Assembly: GCA_002315975.1 (NCBI GenBank) | Contig: DCIK01000007.1 | Coordinates: 27,198-91,197 of the forward strand | Direction of reading: 5' to 3' | DNA length: 64,000 nt | Origin: Clostridiales bacterium UBA1728 | GTDB taxonomy: Bacteria; Bacillota; Clostridia; Oscillospirales; Oscillospiraceae | Shown here: one piece after another, positions 6,597-15,469 of the stretch | Numbering within the stretch: the stretch's first letter is position 1 | Layout of the letters: each line of letters begins with the position of its first letter | Notes under the pieces: generated by a model | Databases searched by the model: none | The model's input: the letters and a program-made list of their open reading frames with translations, nothing else | What the model was told of the DNA's origin: nothing | Translations under genes and position numbers: made by a program

Positions 6597-8840
6597 ATGG
6601 AAAAAGATATGATCATCCGGGGACTGCGGCAGAACAATCTCAAGGACATTTCGCTGGATATACCCAAGAACAAGATCATCGTTTTCACGGGCGTTTCGGG
6701 TTCGGGCAAGTCCAGCATTGTCTTCGATACCATCGCCGCCGAATCCCAGCGGCAGCTCAACGAGACCTATCCCGCCTGGGTTCGGGGTCGTCTGCCCAAG
6801 TATGAGCAGCCCAAGTGCGAGCGTATCGAGAATCTTACGGCCTCCGTCATCGTAGATCAGTCCCGCCTGGGGGGCAATGCCCGCTCCACGGTGGGCACCA
6901 TCAGCGATATGTACGCGGCTCTGCGCCTGCTTTTCTCCCGCATCGGTGAGCCCTATGTGGGTACGGCATCGGCCTTCTCCTTTAACGATCCCAGCGGTAT
7001 GTGCCCCGAGTGCATGGGTCTGGGCAAGGTCATGACCGTAGACATCGAAAAGAACATCGACCCGGATAAAAGCTGGAACGATGGCATGGCCGACCTGCCC
7101 GCCTTTCATGTGGGCAACTGGTACTGGAAGCAGTACGCCCAGTCGGGACTGTTCCCGCTGGACAAGAAGTACCGGGACTTTGACGAGACGGAGAAAAACC
7201 GCCTCCTCTACGGTGCCGATACGCCCAACGGCAAGCAGCTCCACAAAAAGGTGGAGGGCATTTCCCGCTACCTCTCCCGTATGCTGCTCCGGCGTGATAC
7301 CTCCGAGCTGCGGGAGGCCTCGGTGATCCGCCTGACGAAGCTCATCCGCGAGGAGCCCTGCCCGGTCTGCCGGGGCCGCCGTCTCAACGAAAAGGCGCTT
7401 TCCTGCCGCTTGGCGGGCTACGCCATCGACGAGCTCTGCGCCATGGAGCTGACGGAGCTGCGCAGCGTTCTGGAAACGATTCACGACAGCCGCGCCACCG
7501 TGGTGGTGGATACGCTCGTCCAGAGCCTGACGCGCATGATCGACATCGGTCTGCCCTATCTCTCCTTTAACCGGGAGTCCGCCACGCTCTCCGGCGGCGA
7601 AGCCCAGCGCCTGAAGCTGGTGCGCTATATGGGCTCCGCCCTCACGGACATGACATACATCTTCGATGAGCCCAGCACCGGTATGCATCCCCGGGATGTG
7701 CACCGCATGACCGAGCTTTTGCAGAGCCTCCGGGATCGGGGCAATACGGTACTGGTGGTGGAGCACGACCGGGATATTATCTCCATTGCGGATGTGGTCA
7801 TTGACATCGGCCCCCATGCCGGCGTTCGCGGCGGTCAGGTGATGTTTCAGGGCAGCTACGAGGCGCTGCTCCTCTCCGATACCCTCACCGGCAGAGCCAT
7901 GAGCCATGTGATTCCGCTGAAAATGAAGCTCCGCAGTCCCAAGGGCTTCCTGCCTGTCCGGGGAGCGAGTTTGCATAATCTTAAAAATGTGGATGTGGAC
8001 ATCCCTCTGGGCATCCTGACGGTGGTCACAGGCGTGGCGGGCAGCGGCAAGAGCAGCCTGATCCGGGATGTGTTCGCCAAGGAGTATGAAGACCGGGTGG
8101 TGCTGGTGGATCAAAGCCCCATCACCGCCACAGGGCGATCCACGGTCTGCACCTATCTGGGCTTCTTCGATGAGCTGCGCAAGCTCTTTGCCGGGGAGAA
8201 CGGGGTGGATGCTTCGCTCTTCTCCTTCAACAGCAAGGGTGCCTGTCCCGCCTGCAAGGGACGGGGCATGATCACCACGGAGCTGGTGTTCATGGAGAGC
8301 GTCACCAGCGAGTGCGAGGAGTGCGGCGGCAGGCGCTACTCCAAGGAGGCTCTGTCCTATCTCTACCGGGGCAGGAGCATTGTGGATGTGCTGGAGATGA
8401 ATGTGGAGGAGGCGCTGGCCTTCTTTGCGGATGCGCCGAAGATTCGCCGGGGTCTGCAGGCGCTCATGGAAACGGGACTGCCCTATATCTCGCTGGGTCA
8501 GCCTCTCTCCACCCTCTCCGGCGGCGAGCGGCAGCGGGTAAAGCTGGCAAAGGAGCTGCGCAGCAAGGGCAATATCTATGTACTGGACGAGCCTACCACC
8601 GGCCTCCACGCCAGCGACATCGAGAAGGTCATGGCGCTGCTGGACTCCATCGTGGACAAGGGCAATACCGTGGTGGTCATCGAGCATAACACCGACGTGA
8701 TGAAGCTCTCGGACTACATCATCGACATCGGCCCCGACGGCGGCACCAAGGGCGGTCAGGTGGTCTTCACAGGCACACCCCGTGAGATGGCGGAGCAAGC
8801 CCATACCATCACCGCTGAATACCTGAGAAAAAGCCTGTAA
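6597..8840 (+). CDS. UvrA-like ABC ATPase (UvrB-independent class)
   Basis: A soluble tandem ABC ATPase of 747 residues. The first ATPase has Walker A GVSGSGKSS near residue 31 and signature LSGGEAQR near 332. The second has GVAGSGKSS near 479 and LSGGERQR near 640. UvrA-type zinc motifs are visible (CPECMGLG, CPACKGRG, CEECGG). It is about 200 residues shorter than canonical UvrA (about 940): the region between the first zinc module and the signature is small, which fits loss of the UvrB-binding and insertion domains. Short UvrA-like proteins of this class include DrrC-type drug-tolerance proteins, so protection from DNA-binding compounds is a possible role, not shown here. ATG at 6597 with GGAGGGA nine bases before it. 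Confidence 0.88.
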   Translation: MEKDMIIRGLRQNNLKDISLDIPKNKIIVFTGVSGSGKSSIVFDTIAAESQRQLNETYPAWVRGRLPKYEQPKCERIENLTASVIVDQSRLGGNARSTVGTISDMYAALRLLFSRIGEPYVGTASAFSFNDPSGMCPECMGLGKVMTVDIEKNIDPDKSWNDGMADLPAFHVGNWYWKQYAQSGLFPLDKKYRDFDETEKNRLLYGADTPNGKQLHKKVEGISRYLSRMLLRRDTSELREASVIRLTKLIREEPCPVCRGRRLNEKALSCRLAGYAIDELCAMELTELRSVLETIHDSRATVVVDTLVQSLTRMIDIGLPYLSFNRESATLSGGEAQRLKLVRYMGSALTDMTYIFDEPSTGMHPRDVHRMTELLQSLRDRGNTVLVVEHDRDIISIADVVIDIGPHAGVRGGQVMFQGSYEALLLSDTLTGRAMSHVIPLKMKLRSPKGFLPVRGASLHNLKNVDVDIPLGILTVVTGVAGSGKSSLIRDVFAKEYEDRVVLVDQSPITATGRSTVCTYLGFFDELRKLFAGENGVDASLFSFNSKGACPACKGRGMITTELVFMESVTSECEECGGRRYSKEALSYLYRGRSIVDVLEMNVEEALAFFADAPKIRRGLQALMETGLPYISLGQPLSTLSGGERQRVKLAKELRSKGNIYVLDEPTTGLHASDIEKVMALLDSIVDKGNTVVVIEHNTDVMKLSDYIIDIGPDGGTKGGQVVFTGTPREMAEQAHTITAEYLRKSL

Positions 8841-8844
8841 TATG

Positions 8845-8890
8845 ACATCTCTCTGACACCAGATATGTCAGAGAGAACCGTCCTCGCTGA
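8845..8890. repeat. REP-like palindrome, left copy
   Basis: TCTCTCTGACA (8848-8858) pairs with TGTCAGAGAGA (8866-8876) and runs on into ACCGTCC. The 18-base string TGTCAGAGAGAACCGTCC (8866-8883) recurs exactly at 10783-10800 on the other side of the next gene. It may also terminate the UvrA-like transcript. Confidence 0.75.
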
Positions 8891-8902
8891 CAGAAAAATT
8901 AA

Positions 8903-8931
8903 TTGCGGAACTGGACATTTTGTGTTATGCT
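8903..8931 (+). promoter_or_regulatory. Candidate promoter of the unknown gene at 9011
   Basis: TTGCGG (8903-8908) and TATGCT (8926-8931) with a 17-base spacer; both boxes are imperfect. It overlaps sequence related to the REP-like palindrome. Confidence 0.45.
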
Positions 8932-9010
8932 TCGTACATATATGTGAAGGCATACTGACAGATGTCATGTGAAACTGTATTTTGAAGAATCGGAAAACGG
9001 AGGGGCATTT

Positions 9011-10726
9011 ATGAATCTTACCAAGATTTTGGGTAATGTTATGTCGAACTCGCTCCAAGCGGAGCCTTTTGATACATTCAAAGATTACTTTAACAGCAAT
9101 ACCGTCAATGAGCACGATGAAAACGTGGCTCAATTGATGGAAAACGCTTGTAAGAAGGCTGATCCTGCCTTCAAGCCCCTTACCCCCGAGGAAAAGGCCA
9201 TCCGCATACAGCAGCATGAGAGAGCCAAAGATCTTGTGCCCCGCGTCATTTACAACACGCTTTCCCCCACGAAGGACCTGAAGAAGGGGCAAGACCGCAC
9301 TTTTTACAGCTTTTTCTTCGGCATGGGAAACACGCCTGAGGACAAAATACAGAAGGACAAGATCATCCACGCATACAACGAGGGCACTCCCCAGGAGCGC
9401 CACGCCCTGTTTCTCAGCGCTATGAATGATCTGGCCGATTTCGATCTGGATCAATACCGCGCCATGAGCATTGACCAGAAGCTCGACCGACTGCCCATCA
9501 TTTTGCCAAAGCTGTACAGGGCGATGGAGTCCCAAAACCTTATCAATGATTTTCAACGCTTTAATTGCGGTATAACCCCGGAAGAAGAAACACGGTTCAC
9601 AACGCTGTACAAAACTCTTTCATCATATACCGGAGAACTGTTTGCCGAGATGAATATGGTTCTCAACCCCTACTATGCGGATCTGGACCTGGAGAGGCTG
9701 AGATATGACGATGCCACCTTAGACAGTGTTGGGGACGATTTGCTGGAACAGGGCTACATCCTGTCCGGCAGCTCTATGGAGGAGTACAAGGTTGACTGCG
9801 GTGTTGCGAAAAACTGCGCCGATATGAATGTCACAGCTGAGGTCTTTGATGCGTTTCGCAGAAATGGCGTTGATCTTGATTATGACAAGGTCGGGCGCTG
9901 CACCTCGGAGGGTACCCCCATCCTTCCCAAGGACGATCCCGGGCGGTATGAGAAGGCTCTGAAAAACGGTGAAACCCTCTATTTTTTCAATAATACAAAG
10001 GACTCCAACCGCGAGATAATGGCTTTCCGTGACATATTCGGAAAGGGCTATCCGACCGAAATCACCATGGAGCAGGCCAAAGCGCTGGAGGATCTGGAAG
10101 CGCGCAAGCCCATCAGAATGGCACCGGTGCCAAAGCCGAATTCGTTTGTGATGTTCTTCGATTCCATTAACCGCCTCTTCAGGGGCAACGGCTTTGAGTC
10201 GGTGAACAATTATAATCGCTATGTTCGTGACTGCGAAACCTTTGACAACAGAATGGGCCGGTATCAGACCGAATACAGGGAGAAGCTGGATCAGATCAGG
10301 CAGACAGCACAGGATCGGGTCTATACCGACAGCTTTAACAAAGCGGCTGAAGAGACAAAAGCCCTTAAAAGGGGAATGGAGCAGAGGATGAAGGGCAGAA
10401 CCATTGCCTCCTCCTATATGCTCAGGGGCAAGCTGACGCCGGAGCAGAACAAGTGGGCGATGGAGAACCCGGACGCCTTCCGCGACGGCTTTTCTCTCAT
10501 CAAGGAGGATATCATTGCCGCAAGCGAAGGAAAGCTGACGGAGGATGACAAAGCCTATCTGGCGGATATTGACAACAAAATCCAGCAGTTCAGCGCAGCG
10601 CCGGAGTCCAAAGAGGCGCCGCAGCTGATGAACGCTTCTCAGAAAAAGCATATCAACGAAGAAAACCCGGAGATATCCTCCCCACAGAAAATATCCTCCC
10701 TTTCCGGCACCATAAGTCTTCCGTAA
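9011..10726 (+). CDS. Hypothetical cytoplasmic protein, 571 aa
   Basis: No family is recognised. The start at 9011 is chosen because CGGAGGGG lies immediately upstream; the frame could be read from 8969 but without a ribosome site. There is no signal peptide and no transmembrane segment, so the product should be cytoplasmic or non-classically exported. It is rich in charged helices, with a likely coiled region around residues 420-470 and a Lys/Glu-rich C-terminus ending in a Ser/Pro-rich tail. Codon use is visibly more AT-rich than in neighbouring genes. The gene is bracketed by two REP-like palindromes sharing an 18-base identity, which suggests it was gained or moved as a unit. Confidence 0.7.
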   Translation: MNLTKILGNVMSNSLQAEPFDTFKDYFNSNTVNEHDENVAQLMENACKKADPAFKPLTPEEKAIRIQQHERAKDLVPRVIYNTLSPTKDLKKGQDRTFYSFFFGMGNTPEDKIQKDKIIHAYNEGTPQERHALFLSAMNDLADFDLDQYRAMSIDQKLDRLPIILPKLYRAMESQNLINDFQRFNCGITPEEETRFTTLYKTLSSYTGELFAEMNMVLNPYYADLDLERLRYDDATLDSVGDDLLEQGYILSGSSMEEYKVDCGVAKNCADMNVTAEVFDAFRRNGVDLDYDKVGRCTSEGTPILPKDDPGRYEKALKNGETLYFFNNTKDSNREIMAFRDIFGKGYPTEITMEQAKALEDLEARKPIRMAPVPKPNSFVMFFDSINRLFRGNGFESVNNYNRYVRDCETFDNRMGRYQTEYREKLDQIRQTAQDRVYTDSFNKAAEETKALKRGMEQRMKGRTIASSYMLRGKLTPEQNKWAMENPDAFRDGFSLIKEDIIAASEGKLTEDDKAYLADIDNKIQQFSAAPESKEAPQLMNASQKKHINEENPEISSPQKISSLSGTISLP

Positions 10727-10748
10727 TGACAGCGCAGGGAGTATAATG

Positions 10749-10808
10749 TGACAACAGGGACGGTTCTCATTGACACATTTTGTGTCAGAGAGAACCGTCC
10801 CTGCTGTC
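10749..10808. repeat. REP-like palindrome, right copy
   Basis: TGACAACAGGGACGGTTCTC pairs with GAGAACCGTCCCTGCTGTCA, and an inner stem GACACATTTTGTGTC is nested in the loop. The GGGACGGTTCT core resembles palindromes I associate with RAYT/IS200-type REP families in Clostridia, but no such transposase is present here. Confidence 0.8.
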
Positions 10809-10825
10809 ATTTTATTTCGCAGTTT

Positions 10826-11986
10826 TCAGCTGCACAGAAGCGCTGTGGTATAATCCCAGAAGCCTTCCGTTTCATAGATTACTGTTGCCTGACCACACAG
10901 CGCCTGCTGCTCGGGGGAGAGCAGCGCATATTCCTCGGCTGAATAGCCGTCGGTGCGCCCGAAATACGGGGAAAGACGGTCAGTATTCACGCTGACATAC
11001 TCCGTTGCGGAGCGGACAACCGCGTCCGGGCAAAGGAAGGCATAAACGGTCAGCGGATCCCAGTAGGGATACTCCGGAATGCCGCGCCTGAAATGGTCGG
11101 CCCAGAGCCCGGATATGCCGCTTCCCCTGCTTTGGGCGATAAATGCCTCCGCAATGGTTTCATCAATGGGTACATTGCAGGAACCGGGGAGAATGAACTG
11201 GGAGGGAAAGCCCGCCGTCATGCAGACAGAGAACGCAAGAGGATCAAAGAGCACATTGTATTCCGCGAAAAGTGTGACATTGGCACCGTCTATGCCCTCG
11301 AGCAGCTCCGAGGAGCGGTTTTCCATCATACACGCTTCGCCGAGCGCACCGCCCATGTAGTAGACGGCCTTTACGTGCGGAGCAAAATCGGCATCCTGCT
11401 GCACGGCTTTCGCAATGTTCATGCTGGGGCCGATAACAAAAATGACCACTTCGTCCGGATAACTGCGCACGGTTTCCGTCAGGAAATCGGCGGCATCGGA
11501 GCTGTCGCAGAGCAGGTCGGCATCGACGGCCGTGAAAAAGTGAATGGCGCCGTAGCCGTCATTGAATTTGCCGTAGTCAAGGCCCCTGTAGAATGCGTCC
11601 AGCTCCTGCAGCCGATTCTTTCCCATGTCCGTGGGCAGGTCTGTGCCGCGGAAGCAGGGAATGTCCGTGCGTTGGAGCGAAGAGAGGAAATCCTTCGTAT
11701 AATCAGCGCTGCCCCGCTGCACTTCGCCGTAATTCTCATAGGGCGCATCAATGAAGTTGTTTCCGCCCGCTAAGGTGATGCCGAGAATTTCCACACGACC
11801 GAGCTCCTCGGCCTTCAGCAGCATACTCAGACTCAGAGTATCATCGTTCATATATCCCATATCACAGTCAAGGATTACCTTGACAGGGGCGGCGGACTCA
11901 GCAGGGCCTTTTTTCAGGAACAGAACGAGGAACAGAAGAATCGCCGCAAACAGAGCGGTAAATACCAGAAGCTTCTTTCTTTTCAT
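10826..11986 (-). CDS. Membrane-anchored nucleoside hydrolase (IUNH family)
   Basis: A 386-residue protein with an N-terminal anchor helix (about residues 7-25 after MKRKK) and an inosine-uridine nucleoside hydrolase domain from about residue 36. The family's N-terminal calcium-binding aspartate cluster is seen as DCDMGYMNDD (normally DTDxGxDD), with GPSMNIAKAV and the MGGAL loop further on. The domain would act outside the membrane, cleaving ribonucleosides to base and ribose. Because the motif is altered, substrate range cannot be called. The start is the ATG at 11986 behind AAGGGAG. It is transcribed in the same direction as the racemase and mutarotase, 42 bases downstream of the former. 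Confidence 0.85.
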   Translation of the reverse strand: MKRKKLLVFTALFAAILLFLVLFLKKGPAESAAPVKVILDCDMGYMNDDTLSLSMLLKAEELGRVEILGITLAGGNNFIDAPYENYGEVQRGSADYTKDFLSSLQRTDIPCFRGTDLPTDMGKNRLQELDAFYRGLDYGKFNDGYGAIHFFTAVDADLLCDSSDAADFLTETVRSYPDEVVIFVIGPSMNIAKAVQQDADFAPHVKAVYYMGGALGEACMMENRSSELLEGIDGANVTLFAEYNVLFDPLAFSVCMTAGFPSQFILPGSCNVPIDETIAEAFIAQSRGSGISGLWADHFRRGIPEYPYWDPLTVYAFLCPDAVVRSATEYVSVNTDRLSPYFGRTDGYSAEEYALLSPEQQALCGQATVIYETEGFWDYTTALLCS

Positions 11987-12031
11987 CACAGACTCCCTTT
12001 CAGAGCGGAGAGCCGGCTTCGGAAGCCGTGC

Positions 12032-12733
12032 TCATTTTTTCAGCTTCCCCCCGCATTGGCGGATGACCTCGGCGGCCAGCAGCTCCGTGGGGTCGATGTA
12101 GGCAAAGGCGGTATCGCCGGCGAAGGCGATGGGCAGCTCGGTGCAGGCGAGCAGAAATGCCTCCGCGCCCTGACGCTGCATCTCTCCCAGAGCGGGATAG
12201 AGTGCCTCCGGGTGGGGAGCCTTTCCGGCCTTGACCTCGTCATAGATGAGGTGCATCAGGGCGGCGGCGCAGTCCCCATCCGGCAGCAGCAGCTCCACGC
12301 CGCTGCCCTCAAAGGCGGCAGCGTACACGCCGCTCCGGATGGTGCCGGTGGTGGCCAGCAGCCCCACCCTCTTCAGGCCGCGCCGCCGGCACTCCAGTGC
12401 GGTGAGCCGGGGCATATGCAGCACGCTGACGCGCACGGCCTCGGAGAGCGGAGCCCAGAAATAGTGGGCGGTGTTGCAGGGAAGCAGCAGAAAGTCCGCA
12501 CCCTGGGCCGTCAGCCGCTCTCCGGAGGCGATCAGATAGGGGAGCGGGTCCTCGCCGCCGCTGAGAATGGCGGCAGTTCGGTCGGGGATGTCGATATTGT
12601 TGTCGATGAGCAGGTGAACATGATCCTGATCCTTTGCGGCCTCAGTCATGTTCACGATCTTGGTGAACAGGTCAGCGGTGGCCAGCGGGCCCATGCCGCC
12701 GATGATCCCGGCGACTTTCTTTCCGTTTATCAT
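12032..12733 (-). CDS. Aspartate/glutamate racemase family protein
   Basis: A 233-residue cytoplasmic enzyme of the Asp/Glu racemase superfamily. The two catalytic cysteines sit in the expected motifs, PCNTAH near residue 85 and ACTELP near residue 195. The N-terminus GIIGGMGPLAT is the typical aspartate racemase start. It would interconvert L- and D-aspartate for peptidoglycan crosslinks or D-amino acid metabolism. Its ATG overlaps the stop of the mutarotase gene by four bases, so the two are translationally coupled. Aspartate is favoured over glutamate racemase because of the GGMGP motif. Confidence 0.9.
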   Translation of the reverse strand: MINGKKVAGIIGGMGPLATADLFTKIVNMTEAAKDQDHVHLLIDNNIDIPDRTAAILSGGEDPLPYLIASGERLTAQGADFLLLPCNTAHYFWAPLSEAVRVSVLHMPRLTALECRRRGLKRVGLLATTGTIRSGVYAAAFEGSGVELLLPDGDCAAALMHLIYDEVKAGKAPHPEALYPALGEMQRQGAEAFLLACTELPIAFAGDTAFAYIDPTELLAAEVIRQCGGKLKK

Positions 12734-13650
12734 AGCAGAATCTCCTCCACAGGGCAGAATCGGTATTCCGCAAAGCGGTCAAAGCGTTCTCCGGCCTTCA
12801 GCAGGGGAGAGGGACAGTCGCTGCGGTTGGGACTGTCGGGGCAGAACTCCGGCTCCAGCGCAAAGCCTGCGTTTTTCTCAAAGGCGGGCGGCAGAAATTC
12901 GCCGGTATAGAGCTGCATGGCGGGGAAGTCGCTGCGGAAAAATACCGCCGTTTTCTCGCCAGAGAGCAGCGCGGAGCACTCTCCGTCAGGGATAAAGCAG
13001 TGGTCGTAGTTCTCCCCGATGGGGCGCAGAGAACGGAAATCGAACCTTTCGTCCACGGGGCAGATGCCCAGCGGCAGATTTTCGCCGTCTGTGGGCATAT
13101 AGCGGGAGGCGTTGAGCCGGAGCCGGGTGTCAAAGCAGCTTGGATTCAGCCGGAAATATGCGTGGGTGGTGGGCGCGAAAACCGTGTCCCGATCGCTTAC
13201 GGCCTGAAAGCGGACGGTCATGGACGCGTCGGTGACGGTATAGCTCACGCTTACCTTCAGCTCTCCGGGATAGCCGCACTCGCCGTCGGGAGATGTGCAG
13301 CTGAGGGTGAAGCTCTCGTCGCTGTGCGCCGAGAGTGTCCAGCGCTTTTTGTGAAGACCCTCCGTGCCGCCATGGAGCTGGTTGCGCCCCTCGTTGCACT
13401 CCAGCTGATACTCCCTGCCGGAGATATTCACCCTGCCGCCCCGGATGCGGTTGGCGTAGCGGCCCACGATCATGTTCAGGTAGCTCCAGCCCTTCTCGTA
13501 GCCCTCGGCATCCTCAAAGCCCAGCAGCAGCTCCTGCCCATCATAGCGCAGGGAGCTAATGGCGGCGCCCAGCGAGATCACACTGAGCTCCGTTTTCCCG
13601 CAGCGAAGCGAGTAACGCTCATAGCCGAAAAAATCACTGATTTCAAACAT
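12730..13650 (-). CDS. Aldose 1-epimerase (galactose mutarotase) family
   Basis: A 306-residue beta-sandwich sugar mutarotase. Visible family features are ANRI near residue 55, the Asn-Gln-Leu-His-Gly-Gly segment near residue 80, THAYFRL near residue 160 carrying the catalytic histidine, and a late QLYTGEF segment with the catalytic glutamate. It interconverts alpha and beta anomers of hexoses. The ATG at 13650 has GGAGGGG eight bases before it; the upstream ATG at 13677 lies before that site and is rejected. It is the first gene of the mutarotase-racemase pair and diverges from the sugar nucleotide operon that starts at 13799. Confidence 0.88.
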   Translation of the reverse strand: MFEISDFFGYERYSLRCGKTELSVISLGAAISSLRYDGQELLLGFEDAEGYEKGWSYLNMIVGRYANRIRGGRVNISGREYQLECNEGRNQLHGGTEGLHKKRWTLSAHSDESFTLSCTSPDGECGYPGELKVSVSYTVTDASMTVRFQAVSDRDTVFAPTTHAYFRLNPSCFDTRLRLNASRYMPTDGENLPLGICPVDERFDFRSLRPIGENYDHCFIPDGECSALLSGEKTAVFFRSDFPAMQLYTGEFLPPAFEKNAGFALEPEFCPDSPNRSDCPSPLLKAGERFDRFAEYRFCPVEEILL

Positions 13651-13731
13651 AGGGGCATCCCCTCCTTTTTTCGCCATTGTACCACAGCGAGGTCGGGAAG
13701 TTCAATATGCTTTTCTTCTCGGAAGCGGAAC

Positions 13732-13760
13732 TTGACCCGTCTGCCCATAGGTGCTATACT
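13732..13760 (+). promoter_or_regulatory. Sigma-A promoter of the GDP-sugar operon
   Basis: TTGACC (13732-13737) and TATACT (13755-13760), 17-base spacer, 39 bases before the phosphohexomutase ATG. Confidence 0.85.
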
Positions 13761-13798
13761 GTATTATCCATAACTATAAGCGGAAAGGGGAAATTATC

Positions 13799-15469
13799 AT
13801 GAACCCTGACGATATCTACGAACGCTGGCTCAGCCGGGTCACGGACATGAGCCTGATGCTGGAGCTGCTGGACATCGCCCACGACGATGCCGCCATTGAG
13901 GATCGCTTCTATCGGGAGCTGGAGTTCGGCACCGGCGGTCTGCGGGGTGTGCTGGGGGCCGGCAGCAACCGCATGAACATCCACACCGTGGGGAAGGCTA
14001 CCCAGGGCTACGCAGACTATCTCTGCGCGCACTTTGATTCTCCCTCTGTGGCCCTTTCCTACGACAGCCGCCGCAACTCCCGGCTCTTTGCCGAGACCAC
14101 GGCCTGTGTCATGGCCGCCAACGGCATCCGCGTTCATATCTACTCCTGCCTGATGCCTACGCCCGCCCTGTCCTTTGCGGTGCGGGAGCTCCATTGCAGC
14201 GGCGGCGTGATGATCACGGCCAGCCATAACCCCGCCGAGTACAACGGCTACAAGGTCTATGGCGCCGACGGCTGCCAGATCACCACCGAGGCTGCAGAGG
14301 CCATTCAGCGCTGCATCAACGCCGTGGATACCTTCGACTCCGTGAAGAGCGGCGATTACGAGACCTTTTTGGCAGCGGGTCAGATCAGCGTGATACCTCC
14401 AAGCATCACCGATGCCTACCTTGCCGCCGTGGCCGCCCGCTCTCTGGCTGCGCCGGAGCTGAAGAAGGCACTGAAGCTGGTCTATACGCCCCTCAACGGC
14501 GCTGGCATCTCCGTGGTGCCGCGGCTCCTTGCAGAGCAGGGCTATACGAATATCATCATCCCCGAGGCTCAGCGGGAGCCCAACGGGGACTTCCCCACCT
14601 GCCCCTACCCGAACCCGGAGATCCGCGAGGCGCTGGAGCTTGGTCTGAGCACCGCCCGGGAAGTGGGCAGCGATCTGGTGCTGGCCACCGACCCGGACTG
14701 CGACCGGGTGGGCTGTGCCGTCCGCGTGGGGGAGGACTATGCCCTCATCAATGGCAACGAGATGGGTGTGCTGCTGCTGGACTATGTGTGCCGCCGCCGC
14801 GTGGCGCTGGGGATCATGCCCGCTCATCCCGTGGCCGTGAAGACCATCGTCACCACGCCCATGGCGCAGAGCATTGCCGAGGCCTACGGCGTGGAGCTGC
14901 GGAATGTGCTGACGGGCTTTAAGTTTATCGGCGAGCAGATCGGATGTCTGGAAGCGGAAGGGCGCGTGGAGGATTATATCTTCGGCTTTGAGGAAAGCTA
15001 TGGCTATCTCAGCGGCAGCCATGTCCGGGATAAGGACGCTGCCAACGCCGCCCTGCTGATCTGCGAGATGTTCTGCGACTATGCACAGCGGGGCATGACG
15101 CTCATTGATGCGCTGGACGCCCTCTACGACAGATACGGCCACTACGAGACCCGCCTTCTCAGCTACGGCTTCAAGGGCAGCGCCGGCTTCGCGCGGATGA
15201 ACGAGCTGATGGACGGCCTTCGCACCTCCGCTCCTGCGGACTTTTCCGGCGAGAGCGTGGAGGGCAGCGTGGACTATCTCCGGGATAATACCGGCCTGCC
15301 TGCATCCAACGTGCTGCGCTATCTGCTCCCCGGTGCCGAGGTGGTGATCCGTCCCTCGGGCACGGAGCCGAAGCTGAAAATCTATCTGACTGTCAGCGGT
15401 GAAAACCGGCAGGAAAGCCGCCGCCGCTGCGCTGCGCTGGAGGCGCACTTTAACACTTGGGCAAAATGA
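13799..15469 (+). CDS. Phosphoglucomutase/phosphomannomutase
   Basis: A 556-residue alpha-D-phosphohexomutase. The four signature loops are present: the catalytic phosphoserine in TASHNPAEYNGYK near residue 143, the metal loop DPDCDRVG near residue 300, the sugar-binding loop FGFEESYGY near residue 397, and the phosphate loop RPSGTEPKLKIYL near residue 520. It interconverts hexose 6- and 1-phosphates. The next two genes make mannose 6-phosphate and GDP-mannose, so its main duty here is probably Man-6-P to Man-1-P. The start at 13799 follows AAAGGGG. Its stop overlaps the manA start in ATGA. Confidence 0.93.
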   Translation: MNPDDIYERWLSRVTDMSLMLELLDIAHDDAAIEDRFYRELEFGTGGLRGVLGAGSNRMNIHTVGKATQGYADYLCAHFDSPSVALSYDSRRNSRLFAETTACVMAANGIRVHIYSCLMPTPALSFAVRELHCSGGVMITASHNPAEYNGYKVYGADGCQITTEAAEAIQRCINAVDTFDSVKSGDYETFLAAGQISVIPPSITDAYLAAVAARSLAAPELKKALKLVYTPLNGAGISVVPRLLAEQGYTNIIIPEAQREPNGDFPTCPYPNPEIREALELGLSTAREVGSDLVLATDPDCDRVGCAVRVGEDYALINGNEMGVLLLDYVCRRRVALGIMPAHPVAVKTIVTTPMAQSIAEAYGVELRNVLTGFKFIGEQIGCLEAEGRVEDYIFGFEESYGYLSGSHVRDKDAANAALLICEMFCDYAQRGMTLIDALDALYDRYGHYETRLLSYGFKGSAGFARMNELMDGLRTSAPADFSGESVEGSVDYLRDNTGLPASNVLRYLLPGAEVVIRPSGTEPKLKIYLTVSGENRQESRRRCAALEAHFNTWAK

